Of a stretch of 64,000 nt of DNA, positions 1-10,538 are shown one piece after another. This DNA comes from Orlajensenia flava (lineage in GTDB: Bacteria > Actinomycetota > Actinomycetes > Actinomycetales > Microbacteriaceae), in NCBI RefSeq assembly GCF_004801905.1, contig NZ_SSSN01000007.1, positions 1 through 64,000 on the forward strand, read 5' to 3'. Position numbers and translations under genes: made by a program. Position 1 is the first letter of the stretch. Every line of letters begins with the position of its first letter. The notes under the pieces are model-generated. The model worked only from the letters and a program-made list of their open reading frames with translations. It was not told where the DNA came from and did no database searches.

Positions 1-3000
1 GGTCGTCGTAGCGATGCGAAACCGCATGCAGCGCGTTGGAGAAGGTGCTGGGGAACACGATCGGCCCGCCGCTAGAGAGGAGAGCATCCCTCACCTGCAG
101 GCGAAGCACGGCTGTCGCGGTGAAGTTCGCCGGTACCGCGCTGCGGGAGAACAGGCCGCCGTCGGCACGATTGAACACGAACCGGATGCCGGTGATCGTC
201 GAGAGGTCGGTGACGGATGCCGGAAGCGCCGCCGCTGCCGCCGCCGTGCCGGTGATCCAGGTGGTTTCGCCGTTCACGCGAACGTCCACCCGCACGCGGT
301 CGGCTCCGGCGGGCTTCGTGACGTCGCCGGGCGCGAAGGACGCCAGGCGCAGCGCGTCCCAGAAGGCCGCTCCCGTGTCTTCGATCACCACCTCATTGGT
401 CGCCACGGTCGCCGTCGCGTTTCCGGTTCCGGAGGTCGCCTTCAGGGTCGCCGTCACGGGATTCGCGCGGTTGGCCTCGATCAGGCTCGCGGGCGCAATG
501 GTCTTGGTCGCCAGCACTCCCAGCTTCCCTTTGACCAGCGTGAGCGACCTGTTGGCCGTCGCGGTCGGCTTCGCGCTGGGAGAGAGCACCGGGTCGTAGC
601 CCTGGGTGAACGAGTAGTTGTTGACGGTCACGGGGCTGACCGGTGTTGCCGGGGCGCTGCGCAGGTTCACGCGTGCCTGAGTGTGGAGCACGAGTTGCAG
701 AGCGCTACCCGCTTCGATGAGTCCACCATTGATCGCGGGATCGGTGCCCTGGTACAGCACGCTCACACCAACCACGTCGAGGAGCTGGGAAGCGGGGAGG
801 GCATCGGCCTGCGTGAGGGTGAGCGTGGAGGTGGTGAGCGCACCGGCATCGCTTCGATGCCAGAGTGTGACCGTGGACTGGTCCCGATCGACCTGGCCCG
901 CCGGGGCGGAGAAGTCGATGCCCGTGAGGGTGAACCGCTCGAATGGATTGGTCGATGGCACATAGGCCGCTGCCGCGTACGGATTGGCGTTCCACCCATT
1001 CGCTGCACTGGCGCAGGCGGGCAGGTTGCCGGCGTCACAGGGCATCGGATCGCTCACACGAATGTACGATGCCCGCGCCGAGGAGGTGTTCTTGGCGACG
1101 ACGGTGTAGTCGTTCGTCGGATACTGGGACGGGTCCACGTCGCCAGGCTTCGGAAGCACGATGCTCGTGCGCTGCGTTGCCTTGGTGATCGAAACACCCG
1201 GGGGCTGGTCGATCAGCGTGACGATGTCGGACGCCGCGGCGGGGGCGACGGGAGATCCGTTGCGAACGCCATCGACCCGCATCGTATTGATGATCTCGCC
1301 CGGGGCGCCCGGAACATTGAACTGACGACCCGCGGTCACCCACGGGCTGTCGCCGATGACCGGATTGACGCGAACCGCATTGCGCAGCTGCCAGGTCAGG
1401 CCGAAGAAGCGGCCACCACCCGCCGCACTGGTCGCGATACCCGAGCCGACCGGCGGCGCGAGCGGATCCGAACTGCCGCTCCTGGCCGCGTCGTTGGGAA
1501 CCACGGTGATGCGCACACCCGTCGTCGCGTCGCGCTGCGCCGGGGTGAGGGTGTAGCCGACGAAGCCGGCCGGACTCATCCATCCGCCGGGAGGGGGCGG
1601 GACGGTCGTCCAACCGCCACCCGAGTACAGCTCGACCGAACTCACGGCATCCCACCGGAGCAATGGCTCCTGAGCGAAGGTTCTCGGCAGCACACCGGTG
1701 AGATCGAAGGCTTGGAACGTGGTGAACTGCGGAGCGTTCTCGTTTCCGTTCGGATCACTGACGGTCACGGAGGAGAAGCCCGTGTCGCTCACGCCCCAGC
1801 CGAGACGGGTTCCCGCCGCTGCGCCCGACTGGGAGCTGAGTGCTGTGAGATCCTGCGAGAGATCGGGGCTGCGCCAGTCCTTGCTCGCCGCCAGGTTGCC
1901 CTCGCCGCTCACCGTTCGGATCGATGCGTTGGCCGTGTCGGTCACAACGTCGCTCGTCACATCAGGCGCACCAGGCACAGACCCGGTTCCTTGGGCCGCG
2001 GCAGTATTGGTATAAACGCTCGCGGGCGCATCCACGACGGAGGTGGGGCCGGTGCCGTCGCGCTTGTCGGACCGGGCCTGGAAGACGGTGTTCGGGCTGA
2101 CCTGGGTTCCCTGCGGGTAGCCGGCCGGGTTGGCGAACGTGTAGCGCAGTCCCCGCGACGCCGTGACCTCGGGCGGGAACGGGCACTGGTACACGAGCGG
2201 ATTCGCATCGCAGACACCGGCGGTCGGGAAGGGGATCCAGGTGACGCCGTCGGTGGTGTACTCGATGGTCAGCGTCGACCCGGCGAACACCTGGGTGGGC
2301 GCGAGCGCGATGGGATTGAAGGCGTTCCAGAAGTTCGAGGCGTCGGCCGGGTTCCACACGTCGGTGACGACGATCGTGGTCGGGTTGACGAAGGCCGAGT
2401 CCGTGGCCGTGGTGGTCGGCAGCTGTGCGACCACCGTTCCGCCCGGTGACACGGGCGCGCTGGGCGAGATCTTCTTGTCGAGCGCCACGGAGATCTCGGG
2501 GAAGAACACATCGAACGAGGCCGAGGCGGTGTTCTCCGCCCGCCCAGCCCCGTTGACGACTGCTGCGGTGACGGAGTTGTCGATCGTCGTGGGGCTCTCG
2601 CCCTTGGCAACGATGTCCGCCGCCGAGGTGATGCCGAAGTCCACCGACGTCAGGGCGCCGGAAGGGATGCCCGGGGCCGATGCCGGTTGGACGCTGAAAA
2701 TCGTCTCGAAACCGGTGAGATGGGCGCCGGCCGGAGCAGCAGGGGGCGTTGGACGAGCACCGTCGGCGAACGGCACCGTCACGACGGATCCGTCACTGTA
2801 GTGCCACCGCAGTGATCCGCCGGTCGCATTGACCGGGTACGCGAGCGGGTTGGTGAAACCGCCGAAGGTGAGCTTGTCGGTGAAGAAGCCGAGGTCGGCC
2901 AGGCTCAGTTCGCTCACCGAGCCGTTCGAGTTGTTCTTGGCCGTGATCTCCGCCTGCGCGGTGAGGCCCGCCGCAATGCGACCTGGGGTGATGGTCTTGC

Positions 3001-4192
3001 CTGCCACCACGTCGACCGAGATCGCACCGATGGAGAAGGGAGCCGTGGCGGTCTTGCTCACGTCGGACTGACCGGGAACGCGCACGGTTCCGGTCGTCGA
3101 GTTGGTCACCGTCGCCCCGCCCACCAGAGGAGTGCCGGTGATGCGCGAGGTGCCCCGCTGGGCGACGATCAGCGGCACGCTTCCTGCGGCCCCCGACGGA
3201 GCGATGGCGGCGCCGTCGGCACTCGTGAAGGTGATCCGCAGGCCGGCCACGTCGGCTGCTGCCACGCCGTCGGGCAACGCGATATCCGCCGGAGCGCGCG
3301 GCTGTCCGGGAACCCACTCGTAGGTGTTGGACGCCGTATCGAGCACGTAGGCGTCCACCTGCACCAGCGTCGCGCCGGCGGGCGCCGTGACGGGGCCGAA
3401 CCCGGTGAAGTCGACCAGGTCGAAGGGGTTGTCGCTGCCGAGCGCGGCTTGTCCGGCGACGGCGGACGTGGGCTCGATGAGACCGAGCGACTCCGCGAAC
3501 ACGTTGGAACGGTTGCGGGTGCCGAGCGTGACGGTGGACGCCGCACCGGGTTGGAACAGCTGGCTGGCCGGCGCCCAGCTCTTGCTGACGTCCGTGTCGA
3601 CGGTGATGGGAATGGAAACCGTCACCTCGGCGTCGTCCGTGACCGGATTGGCCGTTGTGGACGTGACGTCGGCGTTGTTGGTGACGGGCTTGCCGTTGTA
3701 CGGCCAGGTTGCCGGTAGGTCGGCTGGAGCCTTGAGCGTGACCGCCACCCGATAGCCGGAGCCGGCTTGGATGCCGACGTCAGTGCCGCCGAGAGGCTGC
3801 TTGAAGTCGACCGTGAGCGTGCAAGCCGCGGTCACGGCGGTGGTGCATCCGGTGTAGGCGAACGACGCCGGTTGTCCACTCGGGGACACCGTCGTCTGCA
3901 GTATGGCGAAGCCCGCGAACTCCGGAGGCAGGGTATCGGTGAGCTGGGCGGAGGCGCACGGAAGGTCGTCGCAGCCGACTTGCAACTGGTAGGTGAACTC
4001 GCCTCCAGGTGCGAGGGACTTGGACTGAGCTCCGTCGACGCTCTTGGTGAGAGTCAAGGTGGCATCTGCCGCGTAAGCGGGAACCGCTGCTCCCAGCACG
4101 GCGACGAGAGCGACAAGAGTTCCGATCGCGAGCGCACGGAATCGACGGCTCCACCCTCGGCGAGAGGGGGAAACGTCGCGGTCGGAATACAT
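1..4192 (-). CDS. Giant secreted DUF11-like repeat surface protein (5' part)
   Basis: The minus-strand frame is open from ATG 4192 to the window edge, giving 1397 codons with no stop, so the C-terminus lies outside. The N-terminus has a long signal peptide: an Arg-rich n-region (SRRGWSRRFR), a hydrophobic core (ALAIGTLVALVAVLGAAV) and an AYA-AD cleavage site. It is followed by a chain of beta-sandwich modules of the DUF11/isopeptide-forming type. Module starts such as LTLTKSVDGAQSKSLAPGGE and VALDKKISPSAPVSPGGTV share the pattern TK-x-PGG, and other segments have the form TDTLPPEF and ITNTMRV. Such proteins usually end in an LPXTG or membrane anchor and serve as adhesins or S-layer-like stalks, which is inference here. 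The start was chosen because GAGG lies 8 nt upstream. An in-frame ATG at 4255 would add 21 residues before the signal peptide but has no ribosome site. The stretch between this gene and purA (4193-4372) holds no other gene. Confidence 0.75.
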   Translation of the reverse strand, partial: MYSDRDVSPSRRGWSRRFRALAIGTLVALVAVLGAAVPAYAADATLTLTKSVDGAQSKSLAPGGEFTYQLQVGCDDLPCASAQLTDTLPPEFAGFAILQTTVSPSGQPASFAYTGCTTAVTAACTLTVDFKQPLGGTDVGIQAGSGYRVAVTLKAPADLPATWPYNGKPVTNNADVTSTTANPVTDDAEVTVSIPITVDTDVSKSWAPASQLFQPGAASTVTLGTRNRSNVFAESLGLIEPTSAVAGQAALGSDNPFDLVDFTGFGPVTAPAGATLVQVDAYVLDTASNTYEWVPGQPRAPADIALPDGVAAADVAGLRITFTSADGAAIAPSGAAGSVPLIVAQRGTSRITGTPLVGGATVTNSTTGTVRVPGQSDVSKTATAPFSIGAISVDVVAGKTITPGRIAAGLTAQAEITAKNNSNGSVSELSLADLGFFTDKLTFGGFTNPLAYPVNATGGSLRWHYSDGSVVTVPFADGARPTPPAAPAGAHLTGFETIFSVQPASAPGIPSGALTSVDFGITSAADIVAKGESPTTIDNSVTAAVVNGAGRAENTASASFDVFFPEISVALDKKISPSAPVSPGGTVVAQLPTTTATDSAFVNPTTIVVTDVWNPADASNFWNAFNPIALAPTQVFAGSTLTIEYTTDGVTWIPFPTAGVCDANPLVYQCPFPPEVTASRGLRYTFANPAGYPQGTQVSPNTVFQARSDKRDGTGPTSVVDAPASVYTNTAAAQGTGSVPGAPDVTSDVVTDTANASIRTVSGEGNLAASKDWRSPDLSQDLTALSSQSGAAAGTRLGWGVSDTGFSSVTVSDPNGNENAPQFTTFQAFDLTGVLPRTFAQEPLLRWDAVSSVELYSGGGWTTVPPPPGGWMSPAGFVGYTLTPAQRDATTGVRITVVPNDAARSGSSDPLAPPVGSGIATSAAGGGRFFGLTWQLRNAVRVNPVIGDSPWVTAGRQFNVPGAPGEIINTMRVDGVRNGSPVAPAAASDIVTLIDQPPGVSITKATQRTSIVLPKPGDVDPSQYPTNDYTVVAKNTSSARASYIRVSDPMPCDAGNLPACASAANGWNANPYAAAAYVPSTNPFERFTLTGIDFSAPAGQVDRDQSTVTLWHRSDAGALTTSTLTLTQADALPASQLLDVVGVSVLYQGTDPAINGGLIEAGSALQLVLHTQARVNLRSAPATPVSPVTVNNYSFTQGYDPVLSPSAKPTATANRSLTLVKGKLGVLATKTIAPASLIEANRANPVTATLKATSGTGNATATVATNEVVIEDTGAAFWDALRLASFAPGDVTKPAGADRVRVDVRVNGETTWITGTAAAAAALPASVTDLSTITGIRFVFNRADGGLFSRSAVPANFTATAVLRLQVRDALLSSGGPIVFPSTFSNALHAVSHRYDD

Positions 4193-4372
4193 GAAGGAGG
4201 CCTCGAGTCGTCGTGCGATCCCGAAAGCCGGTATATCGGTGTATCGGGTTGGCATACACGATAACCTGCGCATCGGTCATCGCGCCCACGTTCTTCGACC
4301 CCCGAGCGGGTACGTTCCGGTCGAAATCCGTCGCTCAGGCCAGCGGTATCGCCCCGCCCGCCCCGACGATGA

Positions 4373-5659
4373 TCAGACGATGAGGTCGTGCCGCACGATG
4401 ACCGCGTCGCGTGCCGGTCCGACGCCGATCACCGAGATGCGCGAGCCGCTGATCGCCTCGAGGGCGATCACGTAGTCCTGGGCGTTCTTCGGCAGATCCT
4501 CGAACGTCCGCGCACCAGTGATGTCCTCGGTCCAGCCGGGGAACTCCTCGTAGATCGGCGTCGCGTGGTGGAAGTCGCTCTGCGACACCGGCACCTCGTC
4601 GAAGCGCTCGCCGTCGACGTCGTAGGCGACGCAGACGGGGATGCTCTCCACGCCCGTGAGCACGTCGAGCTTGGTGAGCACGAAATCCGTCACGCCGTTG
4701 ATGCGCGATGCGTACCGCGCGATCGGAGCGTCGTACCACCCGGTGCGGCGCTTGCGGCCCGTGGTCGTGCCGAACTCGAAACCCTTCTCGGTGAGGAAGT
4801 CGCCCCACTCGTCGAACAGCTCGGTCGGGAAGGGGCCCGCGCCGACGCGCGTCGTGTAGGCCTTGATCACGGCGATCACGCGGTCGATGCGATTGGGCGC
4901 GATTCCTGAACCGGTGACGGCTCCGCCCGAGGTCGCGTTGGAGGAGGTGACGAAGGGGTAGGTGCCGTGGTCGACGTCGAGCATGGTCGCCTGGCCGCCC
5001 TCGAAGAGAACGGTGTCGCCCGCCTCGATGGCGCGGTGCAGCAGCAGTCCGGTATCCGTCACCATCGGCCGGAGCCGCTCGACGTAGCCCAGCAGCTCCT
5101 CGACGACCTCGTCGACGCTGATGGCGCGGCGGTTGTAGACCTTGACGAGCAGGTGGTTCTTCTGGTCGAGGGCGCCCTCGACCTTCTGGCGCAGGATGTT
5201 CTCGTCGAACAGGTCCTGCATGCGGATGCCGACGCGGTTGATCTTGTCGGCGTAGCTCGGGCCGATGCCACGCCCGGTCGTGCCGATCTGACGGGCGCCG
5301 AGGAAGCGCTCGGTCACCTTGTCGAGGGTGCGGTGGTAGCTCGTGATCACGTGCGCGTTGGCACTGATCTTCAACCGCGACGTGTCGATGCCCCGACTCT
5401 CGAGCGCGTCGAGCTCCTCGAACAGCACCTCGATGTCGACGACGACGCCGTTGGCGATGACCGGCACGACACCGGGGCTCAGGATGCCCGACGGCAACAG
5501 GTGCAGGGCGTACTTCTCATCGCCGATGACGACGGTGTGGCCGGCGTTGTTGCCGCCGTTGAACTTGACGACGTAGTCCAGGCGCGAGCCGAGGAGATCG
5601 GTCGCCTTGCCCTTGCCCTCATCGCCCCACTGGGCTCCGACCAGAACGATCGCGGGCAT
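4373..5659 (-). CDS. purA: Adenylosuccinate synthetase
   Basis: Joins IMP and aspartate using GTP to form adenylosuccinate, the first committed step from IMP to AMP, in the cytoplasm. The 428-residue length is normal for the family. The N-terminal GTP-binding loop GDEGKGK is at residues 12-18 with the catalytic Asp13, and the catalytic His41 lies in [11 protein letters not shown]. The IMP-binding segment [14 protein letters not shown] is near residue 135, and the C-terminal GTP site contains TGRKRRTGW and TKLDVL. The ATG has an AG-rich upstream stretch (GAGAGGACTGAGG). It is the second gene of a two-gene operon behind the DUF3151 gene, with only 3 nt between them. Confidence 0.98.
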   Translation of the reverse strand: MPAIVLVGAQWGDEGKGKATDLLGSRLDYVVKFNGGNNAGHTVVIGDEKYALHLLPSGILSPGVVPVIANGVVVDIEVLFEELDALESRGIDTSRLKISANAHVITSYHRTLDKVTERFLGARQIGTTGRGIGPSYADKINRVGIRMQDLFDENILRQKVEGALDQKNHLLVKVYNRRAISVDEVVEELLGYVERLRPMVTDTGLLLHRAIEAGDTVLFEGGQATMLDVDHGTYPFVTSSNATSGGAVTGSGIAPNRIDRVIAVIKAYTTRVGAGPFPTELFDEWGDFLTEKGFEFGTTTGRKRRTGWYDAPIARYASRINGVTDFVLTKLDVLTGVESIPVCVAYDVDGERFDEVPVSQSDFHHATPIYEEFPGWTEDITGARTFEDLPKNAQDYVIALEAISGSRISVIGVGPARDAVIVRHDLIV

Positions 5660-5662
5660 GCC

Positions 5663-6193
5663 TCAGTCCTCTCCTCGGATGACGTACGCCTCGGTGACCG
5701 GCGCCACCACGGTCGGCCGCGCGGAGGGCGGGATGACGGCGATCAGCTGCGTCGGGGTGTGCTCGGAATCGATGCGCGCCTCGGCATCCGGGTCGGACTG
5801 CTCGAGGAAATCGGCGAGCGTCGCGGCCTCGTCCATCAGGCCGAGGGCGGATGCGGCACGCGCGAGGGCGTGCGCCGCGCGCAGGACCCCGCGGTTGGCC
5901 GGCGTCGACCACGACACCGTGTCGCCGGCACTCCACCCGGCCGCCGTGAGCGCATCGATGCCGCGTCGGTGCGCGACGGTCGCGAAACCGTAGGCCTCGA
6001 GCGTGCGCTGCTCGGAGAGGGCGATGTCGGCGAGCTCCGCCCAGGCGAGCGGGGAGCTGTCGTGGGCCACCACGTAGGCGGGGAGGTCTTCGCGTGCGAG
6101 GAGGCCGATGGCTTCGCGCACGGCGGGATCGTCATCGACGACGATGCCCGGTGTGCTGTCGTGCTCTTCGAGCGGGGTGTCGTTGCCGGTCAC
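5663..6193 (-). CDS. DUF3151 family protein
   Basis: A 176-residue cytoplasmic protein of the actinobacterial DUF3151 family, function unknown. Conserved family features are visible: a segment like SSPLAWAELADIALSEQRTLEAYGFATVAHRRGIDAL, then AGWSAGDTVSWSTPANRGVLRAAHALARAA and an Asp-rich end (the whole looks TPR-like and helical). The start is set at GTG 6193. An upstream in-frame ATG at 6304 would add a Pro/Arg-rich stretch not typical of the family, and a -10 element lies 5 bp before the GTG. It is the first gene of the operon with purA. That pairing suggests a housekeeping role tied to nucleotide supply or cell growth, but this is only context. Confidence 0.85.
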   Translation of the reverse strand: MTGNDTPLEEHDSTPGIVVDDDPAVREAIGLLAREDLPAYVVAHDSSPLAWAELADIALSEQRTLEAYGFATVAHRRGIDALTAAGWSAGDTVSWSTPANRGVLRAAHALARAASALGLMDEAATLADFLEQSDPDAEARIDSEHTPTQLIAVIPPSARPTVVAPVTEAYVIRGED

Positions 6194-6198
6194 ACTCA

Positions 6199-6204
6199 AC
6201 CTTA
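6199..6204 (-). promoter_or_regulatory. -10 element for DUF3151-purA
   Basis: TAAGGT on the minus strand, 5 bp before GTG 6193, fits the TANNNT form seen at many genes here. It suggests a leaderless or nearly leaderless transcript. No clear -35 is visible. Confidence 0.4.
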
Positions 6205-8148
<1,944 letters not shown>

Positions 8149-8151
8149 CCC

Positions 8152-8205
8152 CTCGACACCCCGGACGGCCTCGACACCCTCGACACCCCGGACGGCCTCG
8201 ACTGC
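8152..8205. repeat. Two tandem 27-bp units after argG
   Basis: The unit begins CTCGACACCCCGGACGGCCT (8152-8178) and is repeated almost exactly at 8179-8205, just after the argG stop. A further partial unit follows (CCTCGACATGG). The rest of 8206-8395 shows no gene. It contains a degenerate copy of the GATACCCGC/GCTACTCAAC repeat family that ends in the stop of the next gene. Confidence 0.7.
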
Positions 8206-8395
8206 CCTCGACATGGTCCGCTCCTCAGGCATTCGCGCGTTGTTCAGGCGAGAATCCCGGATCGCGTCCTGAATAGCGACCCATCGCCTGAAACGCGGCC
8301 TATGGCTAGAGGATGCCGGCGCGACGATGAGGAGAGGCTTCGATACCCGCACGCCCGCGCGGGTCACTATGCGCCCGCCGCGCTGCCCTCGCTAC

Positions 8396-9040
8396 TCAAC
8401 GAGCAGCGGGGCGGGTCGCCCAGCGCAGGATCCAGGAGTGCATCGCGACGGCCGCCGCGGCGCTGGCATTGATGGAGCGCGTCGAGCCGAACTGCGCGAT
8501 CTCCACCACCGCATCGGCCGCGGCGAGCGCCTCCTCACTCATGCCGGGCCCCTCCTGACCGAACAGCAGCAGGCACCGCTCGGGCCAGTCGAAGCTCTCG
8601 ATCGGCACCGCGCCCTCGACGTTGTCGACCGCGATGATGGGAAGCCCCTCGGCGCGTGACCAGGCGACCAGCTCGGCGACATCCGCGTGGTGCAGCACGT
8701 GCTGGTAGCGGTCGGTGACCATCGCCCCGCGCTTGTTCCAGCGGCGACGCCCCACGATGTGCACGGTGTCGGCGGCGAACGCGTTGGCGCTGCGCACGAT
8801 GGACCCGATGTTCATGTCGTGCTGCCAGTTCTCGATGGCCACGTGGAACGGATGCCGATGCTCGTCGAGATCGGCCACGATCGCGTCCATGCGCCAGTAC
8901 CGGTAGCGGTCGATGACGTTCCGCGTATCCCCGCGTTCGAGCAACTCGGGGTCGTACCGCTCACCCTCGGGCCACTCGCCCACCCAAGGGCCGACGCCGT
9001 GGGTCGAGAGCTCGACGCTCGGCTCGGGCTTGTCATCCAC
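8396..9040 (-). CDS. SpoU/TrmH-family RNA 2'-O-methyltransferase
   Basis: A 214-residue SAM-dependent RNA ribose methyltransferase of the SPOUT fold. The three family motifs are visible: HDMNIGSIVRSANAF (motif 1), LLLFGQEGPGMS (motif 2) and GSTRSINASAAAAVAMHSW (motif 3), which form the knotted SAM site. The substrate, tRNA or rRNA, cannot be told from sequence. The start is GTG 9040, 6 bp after a TACTCT -10 element, so the mRNA is probably leaderless. The stop codon lies within a copy of the dispersed repeat (CTGCTCGTTGAGTAG), so the last residues PAAR may derive from repeat sequence. It is divergent from mntH. Confidence 0.9.
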   Translation of the reverse strand: MDDKPEPSVELSTHGVGPWVGEWPEGERYDPELLERGDTRNVIDRYRYWRMDAIVADLDEHRHPFHVAIENWQHDMNIGSIVRSANAFAADTVHIVGRRRWNKRGAMVTDRYQHVLHHADVAELVAWSRAEGLPIIAVDNVEGAVPIESFDWPERCLLLFGQEGPGMSEEALAAADAVVEIAQFGSTRSINASAAAAVAMHSWILRWATRPAAR

Positions 9041-9046
9041 CCGGCC

Positions 9047-9052
9047 AGAGTA
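9047..9052 (-). promoter_or_regulatory. -10 element of the RNA methyltransferase gene
   Basis: TACTCT on the minus strand, 6 bp from GTG 9040, the leaderless arrangement. Confidence 0.5.
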
Positions 9053-9073
9053 CGGGAGCCGGGGCCGCCAAAC

Positions 9074-9095
9074 ATTTTTAGGTAACCCGAAAAAT
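9074..9095 (+). promoter_or_regulatory. Metal-regulator operator over the mntH promoter
   Basis: A 22-bp near-palindrome with outer arms ATTTTT (9074-9079) and AAAAAT (9090-9095) around AGGTAACCCG. It sits exactly where the -35 element of the mntH promoter would be (17 bp before the -10 at 9099). Size and symmetry fit a DtxR/MntR-family operator, and an MntR-like protein is encoded 5 kb away (14138-14791). AT-rich arms in such GC-rich DNA are conspicuous. Confidence 0.6.
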
Positions 9096-9098
9096 GGC

Positions 9099-9104
9099 TA
9101 GGCT
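9099..9104 (+). promoter_or_regulatory. -10 element of mntH
   Basis: TAGGCT, 6 bp before ATG 9111. No Shine-Dalgarno sequence is present, so the message is probably leaderless. Confidence 0.55.
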
Positions 9105-9110
9105 GACGTC

Positions 9111-10538
9111 ATGTCGACGGCGCGGGCGCAGGGCGGCGGGTCGCCCGCGGGTCCGGCGAGCGCAGGCGCCGCGTCTGCCACCCGCGCGGCCTGGATGCTC
9201 GGTCCCGCTCTCGTCGCCGGCGTCGCCTACCTCGACCCCGGCAACGTCGCCAGCAACATGACGGCCGGCGCTCGCTACGGCTACCTTCTGGTGTGGGTCG
9301 TCGTGCTCGCGAACGTGATGGCGTGGCTCATCCAGTACCTCTCCGCCAAGCTCGGCGTGGTCACGGGCCAGAGCCTGCCTCAGTTGCTGGGCACCCGCAT
9401 CCGTCGTCGACCCGCCCGCATCGCGTTTTGGCTACAGGCCGAACTCGTGGCGATGGCCACCGACATCGCCGAGGTCATCGGCGGGGCGGTCGCCCTCAAC
9501 CTGCTGTTCGACCTGCCGCTCGTCGTCGGCGGCCTCATCACCGGTCTCGTGTCGATCGGGCTGCTCGCCGTTCAGAGTCGGCGCGGGCCGCGCACGTTCG
9601 AGTTCGTCATCATCGGCCTGCTCGTGGTCATCGCGGTGGGGTTCAGCGTGGGCGTCCTCATCGCGCCACCCGACGCTGCCGGCGTGCTGAGCGGCCTGGT
9701 TCCGCGTTTCACGGATGCCGACTCGGTGCTGCTGGCCGCGTCGATCCTCGGCGCCACGATCATGCCGCACGCGATCTACGCGCATTCGGCGCTCGCGCGC
9801 GACCGTTGGGCCGGGGTGGTGAGGACGGATGGCGCGCCGGGCCAGGACGCGAACGCCGAGACCCCGCTCGCCTCGCCGAACCGGGACGAGCGCCGATCGG
9901 TGGCCGAATTGCAGCGCCACTCCACGGACGACCAGCACCGATCGACAGACGAGATCACGACCGCCGCCGTGCGTCCCCTGTCCACCGATCGCCTGCTGCG
10001 TGCCACCCGCTGGGACGTGTCGATCGCCATGATCATCGCCGGCACCGTCAACCTGTGCATCCTGCTCCTCGCTGCCGCGAACCTCGCCGGCGTTCCGGGT
10101 ACCGACAGCCTCGAGGGCGCGTACCGTGCCATCGCCGACGGCATCGGACCGGTGGTCGCGACCCTGTTCGCCGTCGGACTGCTCGCGTCGGGCCTCGCCT
10201 CGACGAGCGTCGGCGCCTACGCCGGTGCGGAGATCATGCAAGGGCTCCTGCGCATCCGCCTGCCGATGATCGCCCGCCGCCTGATCACGCTGATCCCGGC
10301 CATCGCCATCCTCGCCCTTGGCTTCGACCCCACCCGATCGCTCGTGATCAGCCAGGTGGTGCTGAGTTTCGGCATCCCGTTCGCGCTCATCCCACTGGTG
10401 TGGCTGACCTCTCGCCCGACCCTGCTCGGCCGCTGGAGCAACCGGCGCACGACAACGGCGGCCGGCATCCTGGCAGCCGTCTTCCTCATCGGCCTCAACG
10501 CGACCCTGCTCGCTCTGCTGCTCTCCGGCCCATCATGA
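9111..10538 (+). CDS. mntH: NRAMP-family Mn2+/Fe2+ transporter
   Basis: A proton-coupled divalent metal importer of the plasma membrane. The first helix carries the metal-binding motif DPGN at residues 42-45, and the sixth helix carries MPH at residues 218-220; both are diagnostic of NRAMP proteins. The protein is 475 residues, a little long. The extra length is in a hydrophilic cytoplasmic loop at about residues 235-295 (rich in D, E, R, T), which is unusual for bacterial MntH and may be regulatory or merely expanded. About 11 hydrophobic segments are seen. Repression by manganese through the 9074-9095 operator is inferred. The stop overlaps the next start by 4 bp (ATGA). Confidence 0.95.
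   Translation: MSTARAQGGGSPAGPASAGAASATRAAWMLGPALVAGVAYLDPGNVASNMTAGARYGYLLVWVVVLANVMAWLIQYLSAKLGVVTGQSLPQLLGTRIRRRPARIAFWLQAELVAMATDIAEVIGGAVALNLLFDLPLVVGGLITGLVSIGLLAVQSRRGPRTFEFVIIGLLVVIAVGFSVGVLIAPPDAAGVLSGLVPRFTDADSVLLAASILGATIMPHAIYAHSALARDRWAGVVRTDGAPGQDANAETPLASPNRDERRSVAELQRHSTDDQHRSTDEITTAAVRPLSTDRLLRATRWDVSIAMIIAGTVNLCILLLAAANLAGVPGTDSLEGAYRAIADGIGPVVATLFAVGLLASGLASTSVGAYAGAEIMQGLLRIRLPMIARRLITLIPAIAILALGFDPTRSLVISQVVLSFGIPFALIPLVWLTSRPTLLGRWSNRRTTTAAGILAAVFLIGLNATLLALLLSGPS

Noticed and set aside
14..2449. Long plus-strand open frame opposite the surface protein
   Set aside because: Arg/Gly/His-rich composition typical of a high-GC antisense frame; the minus frame has a signal peptide and DUF11-like modules.
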